A stretch of 64,000 nt of DNA from Haloglycomyces albus DSM 45210 (GCF_000527155.1 NZ_AZUQ01000001.1:1048554-1112553), one strand, 5' to 3'; shown: positions 1-9,770, numbered from the stretch's first letter. Numbers and translations are program-made. The notes: generated by a model from the letters alone, not told the origin.

Positions 1-992
1 TGGCCGTCGACGTCCCCAGCGGGGTCAACGTCGACACCGGCGAAGTCATCGGGCAGACCGTACGCGCCGACGTCACCGTCACCTTCGGAGGCCTCAAGGC
101 CACCCACGTGATCGGAGAGGCCGCCGCGCTGTGCGGCGACGTCCGCTTGATCGACATCGGCATCACCACCCAGCTGACCCACGACCACCCCGCCTTGACT
201 CTGCCGCAGGCGCACGACGTCGCAGGCTGGATTCCCCAGCCCCGACCGAACGACAACAAATACAGTCGCGGCGTCGCCGGAATCGCCGCCGGATCACCCG
301 AATACCTCGGTGCACCCCTGCTCGCCTGCCACGGGGCCCGATCCGGAACGGCGGGAATGATCCGATACGCCGGACCCGCCCGAGAACAGGTCGCCGCGCG
401 GCACCCCGAAGTCGTCACCACTCCCTCCGTGGCCGACACCGGCCGCGTCCAGGCCTGGCTGGCCGGACCCGGCATGGGCACCGACGAGCGCGCCGCAAAC
501 GAACTGGCCGACGTACTCGGCGCCGAACTCCCCACCGTTCTCGACGCCGACGCCCTGACTCTGGTGGCGCGGAACCCGTGTCTACTGGCCGAGCGAACCG
601 CACCGCTCATCCTCACGCCCCATGACGGCGAATACGAACGCCTCTACGGTTCCAAGCCGACGTCCGACCGAGCGCGCTCGGCCCAGGCGCTCGCCGCGCG
701 ACTCAATGCGGTGGTACTGCTCAAGGGATTCCACACCGTCATCGCCGACCCGCACGGCACCACCCTGGTCAATCCCACCGGACACCCGGCTTTGGCCACG
801 GCCGGGAGTGGAGACGTGCTGAGCGGTCTGACGGTGTCGCTATTGGCTTCGGGAATGGACTGTACACGCGCGGCGGTCACCGCCGCCTACCTGCACGGAG
901 AAGCCGGAGCCATTGCCGCGGAACGGGGACGACCGGTCAGTGCCTCCGATATAGCCTCCGCCTTGCCGACGGCGTACGAACGTCTCTACTGA
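1..992 (+). CDS. nnr: Bifunctional NAD(P)H-hydrate epimerase / ADP-dependent NAD(P)HX dehydratase, 5' end outside window
   Basis: Repairs hydrated NAD(P)H: the N-terminal YjeF_N domain epimerises NAD(P)HX and the C-terminal ribokinase-like domain dehydrates it using ADP/ATP. The frame (codons from position 3) is open to the left edge. It starts with the end of the epimerase domain (DVPSGVNVDTG, then a GGLKATH strand). The dehydratase follows: AGPGMGTDERAANEL, a PHDGEY segment where the family has PHxGE, LLKGFHTVIADP, and the phosphate-binding AGSGDVLSG near residue 240 of the visible part. An internal GTG at 108 is not the start, because family sequence precedes it. A single fused protein is usual in bacteria. 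The next gene on this strand follows after about 120 bases. Confidence 0.93.
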   Translation, partial: AVDVPSGVNVDTGEVIGQTVRADVTVTFGGLKATHVIGEAAALCGDVRLIDIGITTQLTHDHPALTLPQAHDVAGWIPQPRPNDNKYSRGVAGIAAGSPEYLGAPLLACHGARSGTAGMIRYAGPAREQVAARHPEVVTTPSVADTGRVQAWLAGPGMGTDERAANELADVLGAELPTVLDADALTLVARNPCLLAERTAPLILTPHDGEYERLYGSKPTSDRARSAQALAARLNAVVLLKGFHTVIADPHGTTLVNPTGHPALATAGSGDVLSGLTVSLLASGMDCTRAAVTAAYLHGEAGAIAAERGRPVSASDIASALPTAYERLY

Positions 993-1112
993 AAGGCATT
1001 CAGGTAAAAGATCACACGGGTGTCGGTCATGTTCTCCACCGGGCCTTGCGTAACTCGTTGCTGAAGCGAGATATCCTCGCAATAGTTCAATGATTTCCGC
1101 AAGGAGCCACCC

Positions 1113-2069
1113 GTGACACCATCACTCCGCAAACCCCAGCGTGTTCTCACGTGGACGGTGACCCTCGGCCTGCTGTCCACCCTGGCGGCCGGTCCCGCCT
1201 TCGCGCAGCGGGACGTCGATGACATCGAAGACGACATCGAGCAGGAGGACGAGACCCTCCAGGCCACCATCGAAGAGTACAACGCTCTGTCGGAGGACAT
1301 CTCCGATACTGACCAGGCCATCACCGAGGTAACCGACGAGCTGGAGCCCTACGAGGAAGAGCTGGAGGAACTTCGGTCTCGTGTCGCCGATTACCTGGCC
1401 GAAATCCATATGAATCAGGGTCAGTCGGAGTTGCGGACGGTATTGGAATCCGGCTCTCCCGACGATTACGTCGAACGCCTGACACAGATGGGTGCGGCGA
1501 CCATGTACCGTTCCGACGACATCAACGATTTGGTCACCGTCGCCGAGGACTACCAGGAACGCCTTGAGGTGCTGGAAGAACTGCAATCCGACCAGGCCGA
1601 ACAGGAAGCCGAACTCGACGAACTGATCACCGACATCGAAAGCCGTATCAGCGACCTGCAGGACGAGTGGCAGACCGCCCCGGGAAACGCCATCGCCGAC
1701 TACGGAATCGACTATATTCCCGGCGATCGTGGGGACATCGTGCGGCGTGCATTGAACAATGTCGGCGCTCCCTATCGCTGGGCCGAATCCGGTCCCAACG
1801 GCTACGACTGCTCCGGTCTCATTCTCGACGCCTACCGCGAAATCGGAATCTCCTTGCCGCACAACGCCCGGATGCAGTACAACCAAGCGGCCATCATCTC
1901 CCGCGACGAACTACAGCCCGGAGACCTGGTCTTTTACAACGGACTCAACCACGTCGGCATGTACATCGGCGAAGGAATGATCGTCCACGCGGCCACGTTC
2001 GGCACTCCCGTCCAGGTGGTCTCGATCGACCACGGCAATTCCTACTACGGTTCCGGACGTATTCTTTAG
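1113..2069 (+). CDS. Secreted NlpC/P60 peptidoglycan endopeptidase with coiled-coil N-terminus (RipA/CwlO type)
   Basis: Predicted D,L-endopeptidase cutting peptide stems of peptidoglycan outside the cell. The GTG start follows AAGGAG at 1102-1106. Residues 1-31 are a signal peptide ending FAQ. Residues about 32-190 are a very acidic, heptad-like coiled coil (EDDIEQEDETLQ, ELEPYEEELEEL). Residues about 205-318 are NlpC/P60, with catalytic Cys233 in YDCSG, His280 in NHVGMYIG and a third polar position at His292 (VHAAT). This architecture is that of actinobacterial RipA/RipC and Firmicute CwlO hydrolases, where the coiled coil docks to FtsX or inhibits the enzyme. The acidic coiled coil fits a salt-adapted secretome. 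The gene ends six bases before the convergent phosphatidyltransferase gene. Confidence 0.93.
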   Translation: MTPSLRKPQRVLTWTVTLGLLSTLAAGPAFAQRDVDDIEDDIEQEDETLQATIEEYNALSEDISDTDQAITEVTDELEPYEEELEELRSRVADYLAEIHMNQGQSELRTVLESGSPDDYVERLTQMGAATMYRSDDINDLVTVAEDYQERLEVLEELQSDQAEQEAELDELITDIESRISDLQDEWQTAPGNAIADYGIDYIPGDRGDIVRRALNNVGAPYRWAESGPNGYDCSGLILDAYREIGISLPHNARMQYNQAAIISRDELQPGDLVFYNGLNHVGMYIGEGMIVHAATFGTPVQVVSIDHGNSYYGSGRIL

Positions 2070-2075
2070 CTCCGA

Positions 2076-2780
2076 CTACCAGGCCTTCTTGGCCGCCATG
2101 GCTATCGAGGCGGCCAAGAACAGGCCGTTCACCGTTCCGAAGAACAGCATTACCCACACCATCCCGGCAGGCCACACGATCAACACCACTCCCACGACCG
2201 TGATCACGAAACCGTAATCGCGCACCAACTTCACCACTCGCACCGGAAGATTCTCACGGCTCACCAAAGACTGGCCCCCGCCGTCCTTGGCCATGACCGC
2301 CGTGACCAGATTCGTCATCCACAAGGCGGCAAAGGCCGGACCGACCCAGGCCGGAACGTCGTGAAACGCCTGCGAGACGGTTACAATGGCGGCGACCAGG
2401 GTGGTCTGCGTGGCAATGTCGGCCAGGACGTCCACCCGAGCGCCCGACTCCGAACCGGTGCCGGTAGTACGAGCCAGTTGGCCGTCGGCGCAGTCCAGGC
2501 TGTAGGCGAACTGCCACGCAACCAGGGCGACCACGCCCATGGGCCACCAGAGTGCGTTCGTCTCCGTCTGGGAGGCAAAGACGATCACCGCGACCGACAC
2601 CGCGATGCCCACCACGAGGTTCACCAGCGTTAGATGCGTCGGACGCAAATTGAGCCGCCACCCCAACCAGGCCAAGGGCGCGGCGATACGTTGATTGACC
2701 AAGGTGGCCAGTCCTCCGCCTCGGTGGTTCGCGTAGAAGTCGGCGGGTTTCAACTGCGGCGTGGGTTGTTCAGACACCAC
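2076..2780 (-). CDS. CDP-alcohol phosphatidyltransferase family membrane protein
   Basis: Integral membrane enzyme that transfers a phosphoryl-alcohol group from a CDP-linked donor to an acceptor in phospholipid or inositol-lipid synthesis. The family signature D-x2-D-G-x2-A-R-x8-9-G-x3-D-x3-D is complete: DCADGQLAR, then GARVDVLAD, around residues 95-120. Hydrophobic stretches on both sides fit about six membrane segments. The length (234 aa) is normal. The start is taken as the GTG at 2780; no strong ribosome binding site is visible. The acceptor cannot be told from sequence. The gene converges on the NlpC/P60 gene. Confidence 0.9.
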   Translation of the reverse strand: MVSEQPTPQLKPADFYANHRGGGLATLVNQRIAAPLAWLGWRLNLRPTHLTLVNLVVGIAVSVAVIVFASQTETNALWWPMGVVALVAWQFAYSLDCADGQLARTTGTGSESGARVDVLADIATQTTLVAAIVTVSQAFHDVPAWVGPAFAALWMTNLVTAVMAKDGGGQSLVSRENLPVRVVKLVRDYGFVITVVGVVLIVWPAGMVWVMLFFGTVNGLFLAASIAMAAKKAW

Positions 2781-3199
2781 CGCATGGTATCGCCTCGACC
2801 GGATCGCGTCCCGCGCTCGCCGGCCGGACCTCCCGGCCGGTCACCCGATTGATTCCAAGCTCTAAGTCTGCCAAGCACATCACACCGGTTGAGCCGCGAA
2901 TCGAAGTTTCCGCAACGGAAATTCCGGGGCTTCAGTCCAGAATTCACACTGTCTTTTCCGTACAGCCACTTTTGTATTCATGACACAAAATTTAGACAAA
3001 CATAAGACCCAAACCTGTTTGTGTCAGCTGCTTGACATTGCGAATGATTCTCGATCCCTAATATGTGTTACACCCTGGCCAAACACAGTAAGCTCTCATA
3101 CCGGTTACTCGGAGCCACCAGTAGCCGTTGTATCCCGGTTCTTCCATTCCCGGAATCCATACATGTGAGCTTCTGTCACCGTGACGACCCCGGGAGGGA
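2781..3199. other. Intergenic region upstream of the GCS2-type ligase
   Basis: 419 bases without a convincing reading frame, AT-richer than its flanks. It holds a TTGACA hexamer at 3032-3037 and an AT-rich TAATAT at 3059-3064. Their 21-base spacing is too wide for a standard sigma-70 promoter. A good Shine-Dalgarno (GGGAGGG, 3192-3198) lies directly before the next gene. Confidence 0.4.
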
Positions 3200-4699
3200 A
3201 TGATGGGTGACGAAGTAAATCGGGCCGCTCTCCAGCGTAGTGACCCGCAAAAATACCTCCATCAGCTCGAAACAGGTCGGGACGCATTGGAACGCATGGT
3301 CAACGACGGACACATGGAAGACAATTCGCCCTATACCGGAGTGGAGCTTGAGCTCAATTTGATCAACGACACGGGAGGTCCCTCATACAATAACGACGCC
3401 ATACTCAACCGCCTCGAAACCAGTGGAAACGAAGAGGCGTTCTACGCCGCACAACCCGAACTGGGCAGCTTCAACATGGAGCTCAACCTGCCCCCTCGCT
3501 TGCTGGAAGGCCACGGTCTGACCTGGTATGAATCCGATATGGCCGCCGCGCTGGCCGAAGTGCGGCACGCCGCGAACCGCCATGACACCGGGCTCCTGCC
3601 GATTGGCACGATTCCCACGCTGTACGCCGAGGACATAGGCCCCAAGGCCATATCCAGCGCACCGCGATACCGCCTTTTGGACGAACAGATCCTGAACGCG
3701 CGTGGAGACAATATCCAACTCGACGTGCAGGGCGCCGAATCGCTGACCTTTTCCTGCGACACCATCGCCCCGGAAGCGGCCAGCACGTCGATTCAATTTC
3801 ACCTCCAAGTACCGGCGAGCTCCTTCGCCCATTATTGGAACATCGCGCAGGCACTGTGTGGACTTCAACTGGCCGTTGGAGCAAATTCACCCTACTTGTT
3901 GGGGAGACAATTGTGGTCGGAAACCCGCGTCATTCTGTTTGAACAGGGAACCGATACCCGCCCCGCTCCCATGCGCGCCAATGGTGCGATACCCCGAGCG
4001 TGGTTTGGAGAGAAATGGATCGACACTCCGGTCGATCTCTTCGACGAAAACTACAAGCATTTCGCACCGCTTTTACCAATCACGGACGAGGAGGACCCTC
4101 TAGGAGAAGTGGCCGCGGGGAACCCGCCCAATCTCAATGCGCTGCGCTTGCATAATGGCACCGTCTACCGCTGGAACCGTCCGGTGTACGACGTTATGGA
4201 CAACAAACCGCACCTCCGCATTGAGAACCGGGTCGTTCCCTCCGGTCCAAGCCCGATCGACATGACCGCCAACATGGCGTTCTATTACGGGCTTTTGCTC
4301 TATTACGGTACGGTCGGCGAACCGATCTATCACCAGTTGGACTTTCCCAGCGCCACGGCCAACCTGCACATGGCATCGCGGCATGGAATCCACTGTGACC
4401 AGATCTGGCCGTCGTTCGGTCAATTGCCCGCCCGTTACCTGATTTTGGATCATCTGCTGCCCTTGGCGGAAGAAGGGCTGCGGGTTCTGAAAGTCGATAC
4501 ACGCGATATCGAGCGCTACTTGGGGGTGATCGATCAACGCTGTCGACGCGGGGTCAACGGCGCTACCTGGCAGGTAGCCCGCACTTACGTGGCCGAGCAC
4601 CGCGATCGACTCAGTCGAGCGAACGCTCTAAAAGCGATGACCTGCGACTATTCCAAATTGGCCGAATCCGGTCTGCCGGTCCACGAATGGCCGGTCTGA
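3200..4699 (+). CDS. Glutamate-cysteine ligase family (GCS2) protein
   Basis: Probable ATP-dependent carboxylate-amine ligase of the glutamate-cysteine ligase type 2 fold. GVELELNLI (about residues 47-55) and LGSFNMELNLPPR (about 86-98) are the acidic metal/ATP-binding strands of the fold. RIENRVVPSGPSPIDM (about 338-353) is the conserved region near the active site. The 499-aa length matches the long actinobacterial branch rather than the ~370-aa YbdK enzymes. The true substrate is unknown: mycothiol-producing actinobacteria usually do not make glutathione, and some relatives (EgtA) feed ergothioneine synthesis, but no other egt gene is here. There are two ATGs, 3200 and 3203; the second has better spacing from the GGGAGGG. 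Confidence 0.8.
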   Translation: MMGDEVNRAALQRSDPQKYLHQLETGRDALERMVNDGHMEDNSPYTGVELELNLINDTGGPSYNNDAILNRLETSGNEEAFYAAQPELGSFNMELNLPPRLLEGHGLTWYESDMAAALAEVRHAANRHDTGLLPIGTIPTLYAEDIGPKAISSAPRYRLLDEQILNARGDNIQLDVQGAESLTFSCDTIAPEAASTSIQFHLQVPASSFAHYWNIAQALCGLQLAVGANSPYLLGRQLWSETRVILFEQGTDTRPAPMRANGAIPRAWFGEKWIDTPVDLFDENYKHFAPLLPITDEEDPLGEVAAGNPPNLNALRLHNGTVYRWNRPVYDVMDNKPHLRIENRVVPSGPSPIDMTANMAFYYGLLLYYGTVGEPIYHQLDFPSATANLHMASRHGIHCDQIWPSFGQLPARYLILDHLLPLAEEGLRVLKVDTRDIERYLGVIDQRCRRGVNGATWQVARTYVAEHRDRLSRANALKAMTCDYSKLAESGLPVHEWPV

Positions 4700-4710
4700 C
4701 CGCCGATACA

Positions 4711-4761
4711 CGAGAATCCGGCTGGGATGCGATGTTTTAGCCTTTCCCAGTCGGATTCTCG
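4711..4761 (+). terminator. Hairpin terminator candidate after the GCS2-type gene
   Basis: Inverted repeat with 17-base arms at 4711-4727 and 4745-4761 (CGAGAATCCGGCTGGGA and its complement with one G-U pair) and a 17-base loop, 12 bases after the stop codon. There is no U-tract, so it may act as a processing stop or a transcription barrier. The rest of 4762-4984 shows no gene. Confidence 0.6.
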
Positions 4762-5001
4762 TGAACGCCAATGAACCGCGATACCGATGCCGGCTACAAG
4801 CGGCGTTTCAACATCTCAGCGTCGCCTTCCACGATTCGATCGCACTTCACCTCACTGAATAGTCGGTACAGTCATGCCGTCCGCTTGTTACGCAGTCGAA
4901 ATTTGGTATAAATGCTACCCATAATTGTTTTGAACTCTTAGATACATAATGAGATCACTGCGAGAAACAGCGGTGATGACAGGCCATCGGAGGTAGAAGG
5001 C

Positions 5002-6090
5002 GTGGACTTCACGGACAATATTGAGTCATTGTCGGAAAAAATCAAGACACAGGCCGGGTCGGTAACGACGGAGGAGGCAGCGAAGAACGCCTTCATCATG
5101 CCCTTCATATCGAACGTCCTGGGATACGATGTATTCAACCCAAATGAAGTGATCCCAGAGTTCACAGCGGACGTAGGCCTAAAAAAGGGCGAGAAAATCG
5201 ATTATGCGATCGTCCGCGACGACGATGTACAGATCCTGATTGAATGCAAGAAATCGAATCAAGCATTGACCCTGGAAAACGCCTCCCAACTCTACCGATA
5301 TTTTTCCGTCACACAAGCGCGCATCGCCGTACTCACCAATGGAATCGAATACCAGTTCTATACAGACCTGGATTCCCCCAACCGCATGGACTCCAAACCA
5401 TTCCTGGTTCTTGACCTCTCCGACATCGATGAAACCCTACTCCCAGAGTTGAAAAAGCTGACCAAGGAATTCTTCGATCTCAATTCCGTTATCAACGCTG
5501 CCGAAGAACTCAAATATCTAGGACAGATTAAGAAGCTGCTCGCCACGCAGTTCAACGAACCCAGCGACGACTGGATCCGGTTCTTCACCACTCCGGTTTA
5601 TGACGGCTCCTTCACCCAAAAGGTTAAAGAACAGTTCCGTCCTCTGGTGAGGAAGGCGGCCACGCAGTTTCTCAACGAACAGGTTAACGATCGATTGAAG
5701 GCCGCCTTGGAACCGAGGGGCGAGGATCCATCTACCTCGCCCGCCGAGAACGCCGAGCCGGAATCCTCCTACGACGAAAACGATACCGATAACGGCATCG
5801 TCACCACTACCGAAGAGCTGAACGGCTACCAGATCGTGCGAGCCGTGGTCTGCTCGGAGGTTGCCATTAACCGCATCACCTATCGCGACGCGAAGAGCTA
5901 TTTTGCGATTCTGCTGGATGACAACAACCGGAAGACGATCGCCCGCCTGCATTTCAACTCCAAATCTCGCAAAAACATCGGAACCTTCGATGAAGACAAG
6001 AACGAGACCAGGTACCAGATCTCCTCACTTGAGGACATCTATCTGCATGCTGAAACGCTGCGGAAAACCGTACGGCGCTATCTCGACTGA
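5002..6090 (+). CDS. Orphan type I restriction HsdR N-terminal-like nuclease domain protein
   Basis: A 362-aa protein of the stand-alone 'type I restriction enzyme R protein N-terminus' family (HSDR_N, COG4748-like). It shows the PD-(D/E)xK pattern: Asp67 in KIDYAI and Glu81-Cys-Lys83 in LIECKK, followed by ASQLYRYFSVTQARIAVLTNG, typical of this domain. The middle is charged and the C-terminal ~100 residues form a second small domain (about 265-360) that I do not recognise. No helicase, methylase or specificity gene lies nearby, so this is not a complete restriction system. Such orphans are common in prokaryotes and their role is open (nuclease, defence or regulation). The GTG start at 5002 is set by CGGAGGT at 4988-4994. 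Confidence 0.8.
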   Translation: MDFTDNIESLSEKIKTQAGSVTTEEAAKNAFIMPFISNVLGYDVFNPNEVIPEFTADVGLKKGEKIDYAIVRDDDVQILIECKKSNQALTLENASQLYRYFSVTQARIAVLTNGIEYQFYTDLDSPNRMDSKPFLVLDLSDIDETLLPELKKLTKEFFDLNSVINAAEELKYLGQIKKLLATQFNEPSDDWIRFFTTPVYDGSFTQKVKEQFRPLVRKAATQFLNEQVNDRLKAALEPRGEDPSTSPAENAEPESSYDENDTDNGIVTTTEELNGYQIVRAVVCSEVAINRITYRDAKSYFAILLDDNNRKTIARLHFNSKSRKNIGTFDEDKNETRYQISSLEDIYLHAETLRKTVRRYLD

Positions 6091-6180
6091 CTCGTTGGGC
6101 TCCACTGAACCACCGAGATTCCAATCGGCCGCAATCGACGGTCCCGGAAAGAGGAAAAGCCTCGTCATGTAATAAGACGT

Positions 6181-6219
6181 AAAAAAATCCGGGGTAAGGA
6201 ATACTCTCCTTACCCCGGA
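6181..6219 (-). terminator. Rho-independent terminator of the rpsF-ssb-rpsR-rplI operon
   Basis: Perfect 13-base arms, TCCGGGGTAAGGA (6188-6200) and its complement (6207-6219), with a 6-base loop. Seven A on the plus strand at 6181-6187 become a U-tract on the minus strand. It lies 20 bases downstream of the rplI stop. Confidence 0.92.
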
Positions 6220-6239
6220 CAACGCTTCAGCGAACGCGA

Positions 6240-6701
6240 CTACTTCTTGGTGCGCTTCGCCGGAGTCACCTGCAACTTGAATCGTCCAGTCACCTCGGGG
6301 TGCAGACGAATCTGGATGTCATAGGTGCCGAGCGCCTTGATGGTACCGGGCAGAACCAACCGACGACGGTCGATTTCCGGACCACCGGCACGCTTCACCG
6401 CGTCAGCGACATCGGCGGCGGTGACCGAACCGAACAGACGGTCGTTCTCCCCCACGCGGGCGATGATGTGCGCGTCGGTCTTCTTCAACTTCTCGGCCAC
6501 TTCCTTGGCCTTTTCGAAGTCGTTGATCGCACGGGCGTGACGGCCACGACGCAGCTGGTCGACGGCCTTCTGTCCACCCTTGGTCCACGCCACGGCCAGG
6601 CCCTGCGGAACCAGGTAGTTGCGGGCGTACCCGGGACGAACCTCGACGACTTCACCGGCAGAACCGAGATTCGAGACTTCGTTGTTCAAAATGACCTTCA
6701 T
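6240..6701 (-). CDS. rplI: 50S ribosomal protein L9
   Basis: Binds 23S rRNA and spans to the next ribosome. The protein is full length (153 aa). The N-terminal RNA-binding domain has MKVILNNEVSNLGSAGEVVEV and PGYARNYLVPQGLA. A long helix follows, then the C-terminal domain (RLFGSVTAADVADAV, HPEV near the end). It is the last gene of the minus-strand operon rpsF-ssb-rpsR-rplI, 15 bases after rpsR, with the operon terminator behind it. Confidence 0.98.
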   Translation of the reverse strand: MKVILNNEVSNLGSAGEVVEVRPGYARNYLVPQGLAVAWTKGGQKAVDQLRRGRHARAINDFEKAKEVAEKLKKTDAHIIARVGENDRLFGSVTAADVADAVKRAGGPEIDRRRLVLPGTIKALGTYDIQIRLHPEVTGRFKLQVTPAKRTKK

Positions 6702-6716
6702 TTCAGTCTCTCCTCT

Positions 6717-6962
6717 CTAGCGGTTCTGGCTCGTGTAGGGCAGAAGAGCCATCTCGCGCGCGTTCTTGACGGCGGCCGCGATCTGACGCTGCTGCTGCGA
6801 GGTCACACCGGTGACACGACGAGCGCGGATCTTCCCCCGGTCGGAGATGAACTTCCGCAGCAGCGCAGTGTCCTTGTAGTCGATGTAGTTAATACCCTCT
6901 TTGGTGAGAGGGTTCGGTTTCTTCTTCAGCTTCCGTACCGGAGCCGGCTTTTGGTTAGCCAT
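6717..6962 (-). CDS. rpsR: 30S ribosomal protein S18, cysteine-free form
   Basis: Binds S6 on the 30S platform. At 81 aa with [19 protein letters not shown] and [13 protein letters not shown] it is clearly S18. The N-terminal segment where many actinobacteria carry a CxxC zinc motif reads [17 protein letters not shown], and the protein has no cysteine. Cys-free S18 paralogues are known as zinc-starvation replacements in Streptomyces and mycobacteria. Here that form sits in the primary operon between ssb and rplI. From memory, Micromonosporaceae-like genomes share this variant, which would help place the organism. Confidence 0.97.
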   Translation of the reverse strand: MANQKPAPVRKLKKKPNPLTKEGINYIDYKDTALLRKFISDRGKIRARRVTGVTSQQQRQIAAAVKNAREMALLPYTSQNR

Positions 6963-6986
6963 GTCTGCCTTCTTTTCCTCAAGATC

Positions 6987-7475
6987 TTAGAACGGCGGGT
7001 CGTCATCGAATCCGCCTGGACGAGGTCCAGCCGGTGCCGCTGGGGTGGACTGCGCCCACGGGTCTTCGGCCGGTGCGGAACCACCGGCGAATCCGCCTCG
7101 TGAACCGCCCCCGGAGGCCTTGGTGACCTTCGCGGTGGCCCAGCGCATTGACGGCCCTACTTCATCAACGGTCATTTCGACGACGGTGCGCTTTTCACCT
7201 TCACGGGTCTCAAACGAACGCTGTCGTAGAGATCCGGTAACGACGACGCGCATACCGCGCGAGAGTGACTCGGCAACGTTCTCCGCCGCTTGACGCCAGA
7301 TGCTGCACCGCATGAACAGTGCTTCGCCGTCTTTCCATTGCCCTGATTCACGGTCGAACGTCCGTGGGGTGCTGGCGACGGTGAACGAGGCGACTGCCGC
7401 CCCGCTGGGCGTGTAGCGCAGTTCCGGATCAGCGGTGAGATTGCCGACGATCGTGGTTACTGGTTCTCCTGCCAT
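6987..7475 (-). CDS. ssb: Single-stranded DNA-binding protein
   Basis: Coats single-stranded DNA in replication and repair. The OB fold covers residues 1-~110 ([47 protein letters not shown]). A Gly-rich linker follows, then the acidic partner-binding tail ending DDDPPF (canonical). The 162-aa length is normal for actinobacteria. Its place between rpsF and rpsR is the standard arrangement. Confidence 0.97.
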   Translation of the reverse strand: MAGEPVTTIVGNLTADPELRYTPSGAAVASFTVASTPRTFDRESGQWKDGEALFMRCSIWRQAAENVAESLSRGMRVVVTGSLRQRSFETREGEKRTVVEMTVDEVGPSMRWATAKVTKASGGGSRGGFAGGSAPAEDPWAQSTPAAPAGPRPGGFDDDPPF

Positions 7476-7539
7476 GACCTTCTCCTTTTCGGTCGGAGTC
7501 AGCCCTTCCCGGTTCGCGGCCGGGAGGGTTCAAGTGCGA

Positions 7540-7836
7540 TTAGCGAATCTCCGGCCGTAGCACTTTGGCCCGCAGAACCGATTCGTTGATCCGAAGCTGA
7601 CGGTCCAACTCAGACACCGGTGCCGGCTCGGACTGCAGGTCGATGACAGCGTAAGTGCCTTCGGTGTTCTTGTCGATCTCGTAAGCGAAGCGGCGACGAC
7701 CCCATACGTCGATTTTCTCGACGGAACCACCGTTGTCTTTGACCGGCTTGAGGGCCTTCTCCAGTATCGGGCTCACTTGGTTTTCATCAACCTTCGGGTT
7801 GAGGATCACCATGACTTCATAGTGACGCAAGATCAC
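7540..7836 (-). CDS. rpsF: 30S ribosomal protein S6
   Basis: Binds S18 and 16S rRNA. The 98-aa protein begins [12 protein letters not shown] and carries [11 protein letters not shown] and [11 protein letters not shown]. The start is the GTG at 7836-7834, just after an AGGAGGTGGA Shine-Dalgarno. The frame runs open further upstream, but that part does not look like S6. First gene of the operon. Confidence 0.96.
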   Translation of the reverse strand: MILRHYEVMVILNPKVDENQVSPILEKALKPVKDNGGSVEKIDVWGRRRFAYEIDKNTEGTYAVIDLQSEPAPVSELDRQLRINESVLRAKVLRPEIR

Positions 7837-8073
7837 TCCACCTCCTCTGGTCTCATCGGCTGCGGTCGGTCCGCAGCAGGAGGGTCTTGCCGTTACCCGT
7901 CTGTGGGTAACTTCTGTATCGTACCTGCATTTGCGCGCTGCGCCCATCACGCAGCGCAAAATGTGACTCTACCGTGCGCCTGTGACGTCGCCGGGGAGGC
8001 CGTCGCGGTGGTACGCGCGACTGAATCGCGCAGGTGTGGGACCGAATGTACTTTCCGCGCTATTTTGGAGACT

Positions 8074-9717
8074 GTGACAGGCGATTTTAATTACACAGAT
8101 CTGCTTCCCATCGGCCCGGACAACACGAACTATCGTCTTCTGACGACCGAGGGCGTGTCGGTTACCGAGGCCGCAGGGAGACGTTTCCTCACGGTCGAGG
8201 GTGACGTTTTGGCTGATCTCGCAGCCGAGGCCATCCACGACATCTCGCACTACCTACGTCCCGCCCACCTGGCGCAGCTACGTTCGATCCTCGACGACCC
8301 CGAGGCGAGCTCGAACGACCGCTTTGTGGCGATGGACCTCCTCAAGAACGCCAACATTGCCGCCGGCGGCGTCCTCCCCATGTGTCAGGACACCGGGACC
8401 GCCATCGTGATGGGCAAGCGTGGTCAGCATGTGCTGACCGACGGACGCGACGCCGAACACCTGTCCAGGGGAATCGGGCAGGCCTATCACGACCTGAACC
8501 TGCGCTACAGCCAGATGGCTCCCCTGAACATGTGGGAAGAGAAGAACACCCACACCAACCTGCCCGCTCAGATCGAGTTGTACGCCGACGGCGACGACTC
8601 CTACAAGATGCTGTTCATCGCCAAGGGCGGCGGCAGCGCCAACAAGTCATTCCTTTACCAGGAAACGAAGGCGATTTTGAATCCGGATTCGTTCATGGAG
8701 TTCATGGACGAGAAGCTGCGCTCGCTCGGTACCGCCGCGTGCCCGCCTTACCACTTGGCGGTCGTGGTCGGTGGTACGACGGCCGAGTACGCCGTCAAGA
8801 CCGCCAAGTACGCCTCCACGAAGTACCTGGACACTCTGCCTCTGGAGGGATCGGAGTCGGGTCACGCCTTCCGCGACGTGGAGATGGAAGCCGAGATTCT
8901 CAAGCTGACGCGCAATTTCGGAATCGGCGCACAGTTCGGCGGAAAGTACTTCTGCCACGACGTCCGCGTCATCCGTCTGCCGCGCCACGGTGCTTCTCTG
9001 CCGGTGGCGGTGGCCGTGTCCTGTTCAGCCGACCGCCAGGCGCTGGCCAAGATCACTCCCGAGGGCGTGTTCCTGGAGCAGCTGGAGACCGAGCCGTCGA
9101 AGTACGTTCCTGAGATCACCGAGTCGGACCTCGACGAGGACGTCGTTCACATCGACCTGAACCGGCCGATGGACGAAATCCGCACGGAGCTGTCGAAGTA
9201 TCCGGTGAAGACGCGACTGTCGCTGACGGGACCGTTGGTGGTGGCCCGGGACATCGCGCACGCCCGCATCAAGGAACGCCTCGACGCCGGGGAACCGATG
9301 CCCGACTACCTGAAAGATCACGCGGTTTACTATGCCGGTCCGGCCAAGACGCCGGAAGGGTACGCCTCGGGGTCCTTCGGTCCCACGACCGCCGGACGTA
9401 TGGACTCGTACGTGGAGCAGTTCCAGGCGGTCGGCGGTTCCATGGTCATGTTGGCCAAGGGAAACCGGTCCAAGGTCGTCACCGACTCGTGCCAGGCGCA
9501 CGGCGGTTTCTACCTGGGTTCGATCGGTGGGCCCGCCGCCAAGTTGGCGCAGGACAACATCAAGTCCATGGAGGTTCTGGAATACCCCGAGCTGGGCATG
9601 GAGGCGATCTGGAAGATCGAGGTGGAAGACTTCCCGGCGTTCATCGTGGTGGACGACAAGGGTGGGGACTTCTTCGCCGCCACCTCCAAACCGACCTTGC
9701 GCATTCAACGCAAATAA
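8074..9717 (+). CDS. fum: Class I fumarate hydratase (Fe-S)
   Basis: Interconverts fumarate and malate in the TCA cycle using a [4Fe-4S] cluster. The three cluster cysteines are Cys104 (LPMCQDTGT), Cys223 ([10 protein letters not shown]) and Cys317 (AVSCSADRQ). C-terminal motifs such as [12 protein letters not shown] and KGNRSK are typical of single-chain class I enzymes; 547 aa is normal. The frame is open back to 7777, but the protein should begin [14 protein letters not shown], matching the family N-terminus, so the GTG at 8074 is chosen. GGAG at 8067-8070 is only three bases away, which is short. Class I enzymes are oxygen-sensitive; many actinobacteria also use class II. Confidence 0.95.
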   Translation: MTGDFNYTDLLPIGPDNTNYRLLTTEGVSVTEAAGRRFLTVEGDVLADLAAEAIHDISHYLRPAHLAQLRSILDDPEASSNDRFVAMDLLKNANIAAGGVLPMCQDTGTAIVMGKRGQHVLTDGRDAEHLSRGIGQAYHDLNLRYSQMAPLNMWEEKNTHTNLPAQIELYADGDDSYKMLFIAKGGGSANKSFLYQETKAILNPDSFMEFMDEKLRSLGTAACPPYHLAVVVGGTTAEYAVKTAKYASTKYLDTLPLEGSESGHAFRDVEMEAEILKLTRNFGIGAQFGGKYFCHDVRVIRLPRHGASLPVAVAVSCSADRQALAKITPEGVFLEQLETEPSKYVPEITESDLDEDVVHIDLNRPMDEIRTELSKYPVKTRLSLTGPLVVARDIAHARIKERLDAGEPMPDYLKDHAVYYAGPAKTPEGYASGSFGPTTAGRMDSYVEQFQAVGGSMVMLAKGNRSKVVTDSCQAHGGFYLGSIGGPAAKLAQDNIKSMEVLEYPELGMEAIWKIEVEDFPAFIVVDDKGGDFFAATSKPTLRIQRK

Positions 9718-9734
9718 GTAATACTTCGTGACGA

Positions 9735-9770
9735 GTTGTGGGCGGGGCTTTGCCCCGCCCACAACTCTCT
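9735..9770 (+). terminator. Terminator after fumarase
   Basis: Perfect 14-base arms GTTGTGGGCGGGGC (9735-9748) and complement (9752-9765) with a TTT loop, followed by TCTCT. It lies 17 bases after the fumarase stop. Confidence 0.85.
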
